From Microbulbifer aggregans (GTDB lineage: Bacteria; Pseudomonadota; Gammaproteobacteria; Pseudomonadales; Cellvibrionaceae), in NCBI RefSeq assembly GCF_001750105.1, contig NZ_CP014143.1:868001-932000 (forward strand): DNA of 64,000 bases, written 5' to 3'. The notes under the pieces were generated by a model. It was not told where the DNA came from, did not search any database, and was given only the letters and a program-made list of their open reading frames with translations. Shown here one piece after another: positions 63,472 through 64,000 of the stretch (positions are counted from its first letter, which is position 1; the number at the start of each line of letters is the position of its first letter). The position numbers were made by a program, and so were the translations under genes.

Positions 63472-64000
63472 CTACTTGCCGGCGATCTGGGTAAAACGCT
63501 CCGCCGCGCGGTCAAACTCACGCTCAATACGGACCGCTTCATCCTTGCGGTGCTGCATACGCTCGTTCAGCACCCTTACTTCCTCGCGCAGGTTGCTGAT
63601 CCGTTGCAGCCTTTCGGGCGCCACCTCATCGCCGTGGCGCTGGATACGGGCCGCGGCAGCCTCTTCCTGCTCGATCTGCTGCCGGAGACTGGAAAGGTTG
63701 GAGCGCAACAGGGCCATATCCTGCTTGACGATGGCTATCTTGCGACTCTTAGCGCTCTCAATATCGGCCAGGCTGCTGTAGCGGCGCATCAGTTCGGCAT
63801 CGGCCTGGCGCTGGGCCTCCAGCTGCCGCTTGCGCTCCAGCTCTTCGCCAGTCAGCTGCGGCGGCACCACCTCCAGTACCCGGCCGGAGGGAGTGAGGAT
63901 TTCGTAGCCACGGGGCGCATAGCGTGGCGGCACCACGTCGTCCAGGACCTGAATGCCCTGCTCATTGGTATAGCGGAACAGCACCTCCCCCTTGCCGGGC
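63472..64000 (-). CDS. DUF4124-type protein with coiled coil, partial at right edge
   Basis: The visible frame runs to the window end without a stop; the true start and probable signal peptide lie beyond it. The visible part opens with a DUF4124-like beta segment (VLFRYTNEQGIQVLDDVVPPRYA, PRGYEIL) and continues as a long Arg/Glu/Gln coiled coil (LERKRQLEAQRQADAEL to FDRAAERFTQIAGK). DUF4124 proteins are usually periplasmic. A GTG at 63984 could be called as a start but has no support. Confidence 0.7.
   Translation of the reverse strand, partial: PGKGEVLFRYTNEQGIQVLDDVVPPRYAPRGYEILTPSGRVLEVVPPQLTGEELERKRQLEAQRQADAELMRRYSSLADIESAKSRKIAIVKQDMALLRSNLSSLRQQIEQEEAAAARIQRHGDEVAPERLQRISNLREEVRVLNERMQHRKDEAVRIEREFDRAAERFTQIAGK

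Overview
The window is a GC-rich, densely coded chromosomal segment of a gammaproteobacterium. I see no phage, insertion sequence, CRISPR array, rRNA or tRNA. Several blocks keep the gene order I know from Pseudomonas: ubiE-ubiJ-ubiB-hisI-hisE-tatABC; hslU-hslV / SPOR protein / priA / rpmE / nuclease / malic enzyme; dsbB / rsd (algQ) / FKBP / algP-like / ABC-F / TIGR02444; rpoH-ftsX-ftsE-ftsY-rsmD-coaD; and rpmG-rpmB-radC-coaBC-algC-argB. The mixture with marine-type genes (two large TonB-dependent receptors, tandem secreted alkaline phosphatases, a secreted prolyl oligopeptidase) suggests a Cellvibrionales/Microbulbifer-like organism. That placement is an inference from gene content, not a measured phylogeny.

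Layout. 0-6.9 kb: an SDR epimerase, a secreted S9 peptidase, dtd, a PF10023 lipoprotein peptidase, an MliC-like lysozyme inhibitor, a 42-residue membrane protein behind an FNR/ANR-type promoter, and a secreted hydrolase. 6.9-12.4 kb: Tat translocase, the last histidine-pathway enzymes split as hisI and hisE, and ubiquinone genes. 12.4-18.5 kb: a large TonB-dependent receptor with a long inverted repeat over its promoter, a CHAD protein, an NfeD/SPFH membrane pair and an orphan membrane protein. 18.5-22.8 kb: a thiamine salvage operon (TonB receptor, YkoF-like thiamine-binding protein, PnuT-type permease, kinase) led by a TPP riboswitch. 22.8-26.1 kb: two tandem alkaline phosphatases. 26.2-36.9 kb: the HslUV protease, replication restart, L31, nuclease, malic enzyme and glutathione synthesis. 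37-44.7 kb: AcpH, DsbB, an LrgAB pair, Rsd, an FKBP lipoprotein, a histone H1-like AlgP homologue and a YheS-type ABC-F protein. 44.7-52.2 kb: a calcium-repeat outer membrane barrel, TrmB, RpoH, FtsX/FtsE/FtsY, RsmD and CoaD. 52.2-64 kb: gamma-glutamyltransferase, DoxX, SugE, a degenerate amidohydrolase, MutM, L33/L28, RadC, CoaBC, a membrane-anchored AlgC, ArgB, SlmA and a partial DUF4124 protein.

Working together. Most genes are housekeeping: envelope biogenesis (Tat, DsbB, FtsEX), protein quality control (HslUV under the heat-shock sigma factor RpoH), respiration (ubiquinone), redox (gshA, ggt) and coenzyme A (coaBC, coaD). The accessory interest lies in nutrient capture (thiamine, phosphate, an unknown TonB substrate) and in regulatory structures: the TPP aptamer, an oxygen-responsive promoter, intercistronic hairpins in hslVU, and a terminator lying inside the start of the nuclease gene. 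No system here is clearly new to science. The best leads are the ANR-box micropeptide, the riboswitch-led thiamine operon, the internally deleted amidohydrolase, and the regulatory hairpins.
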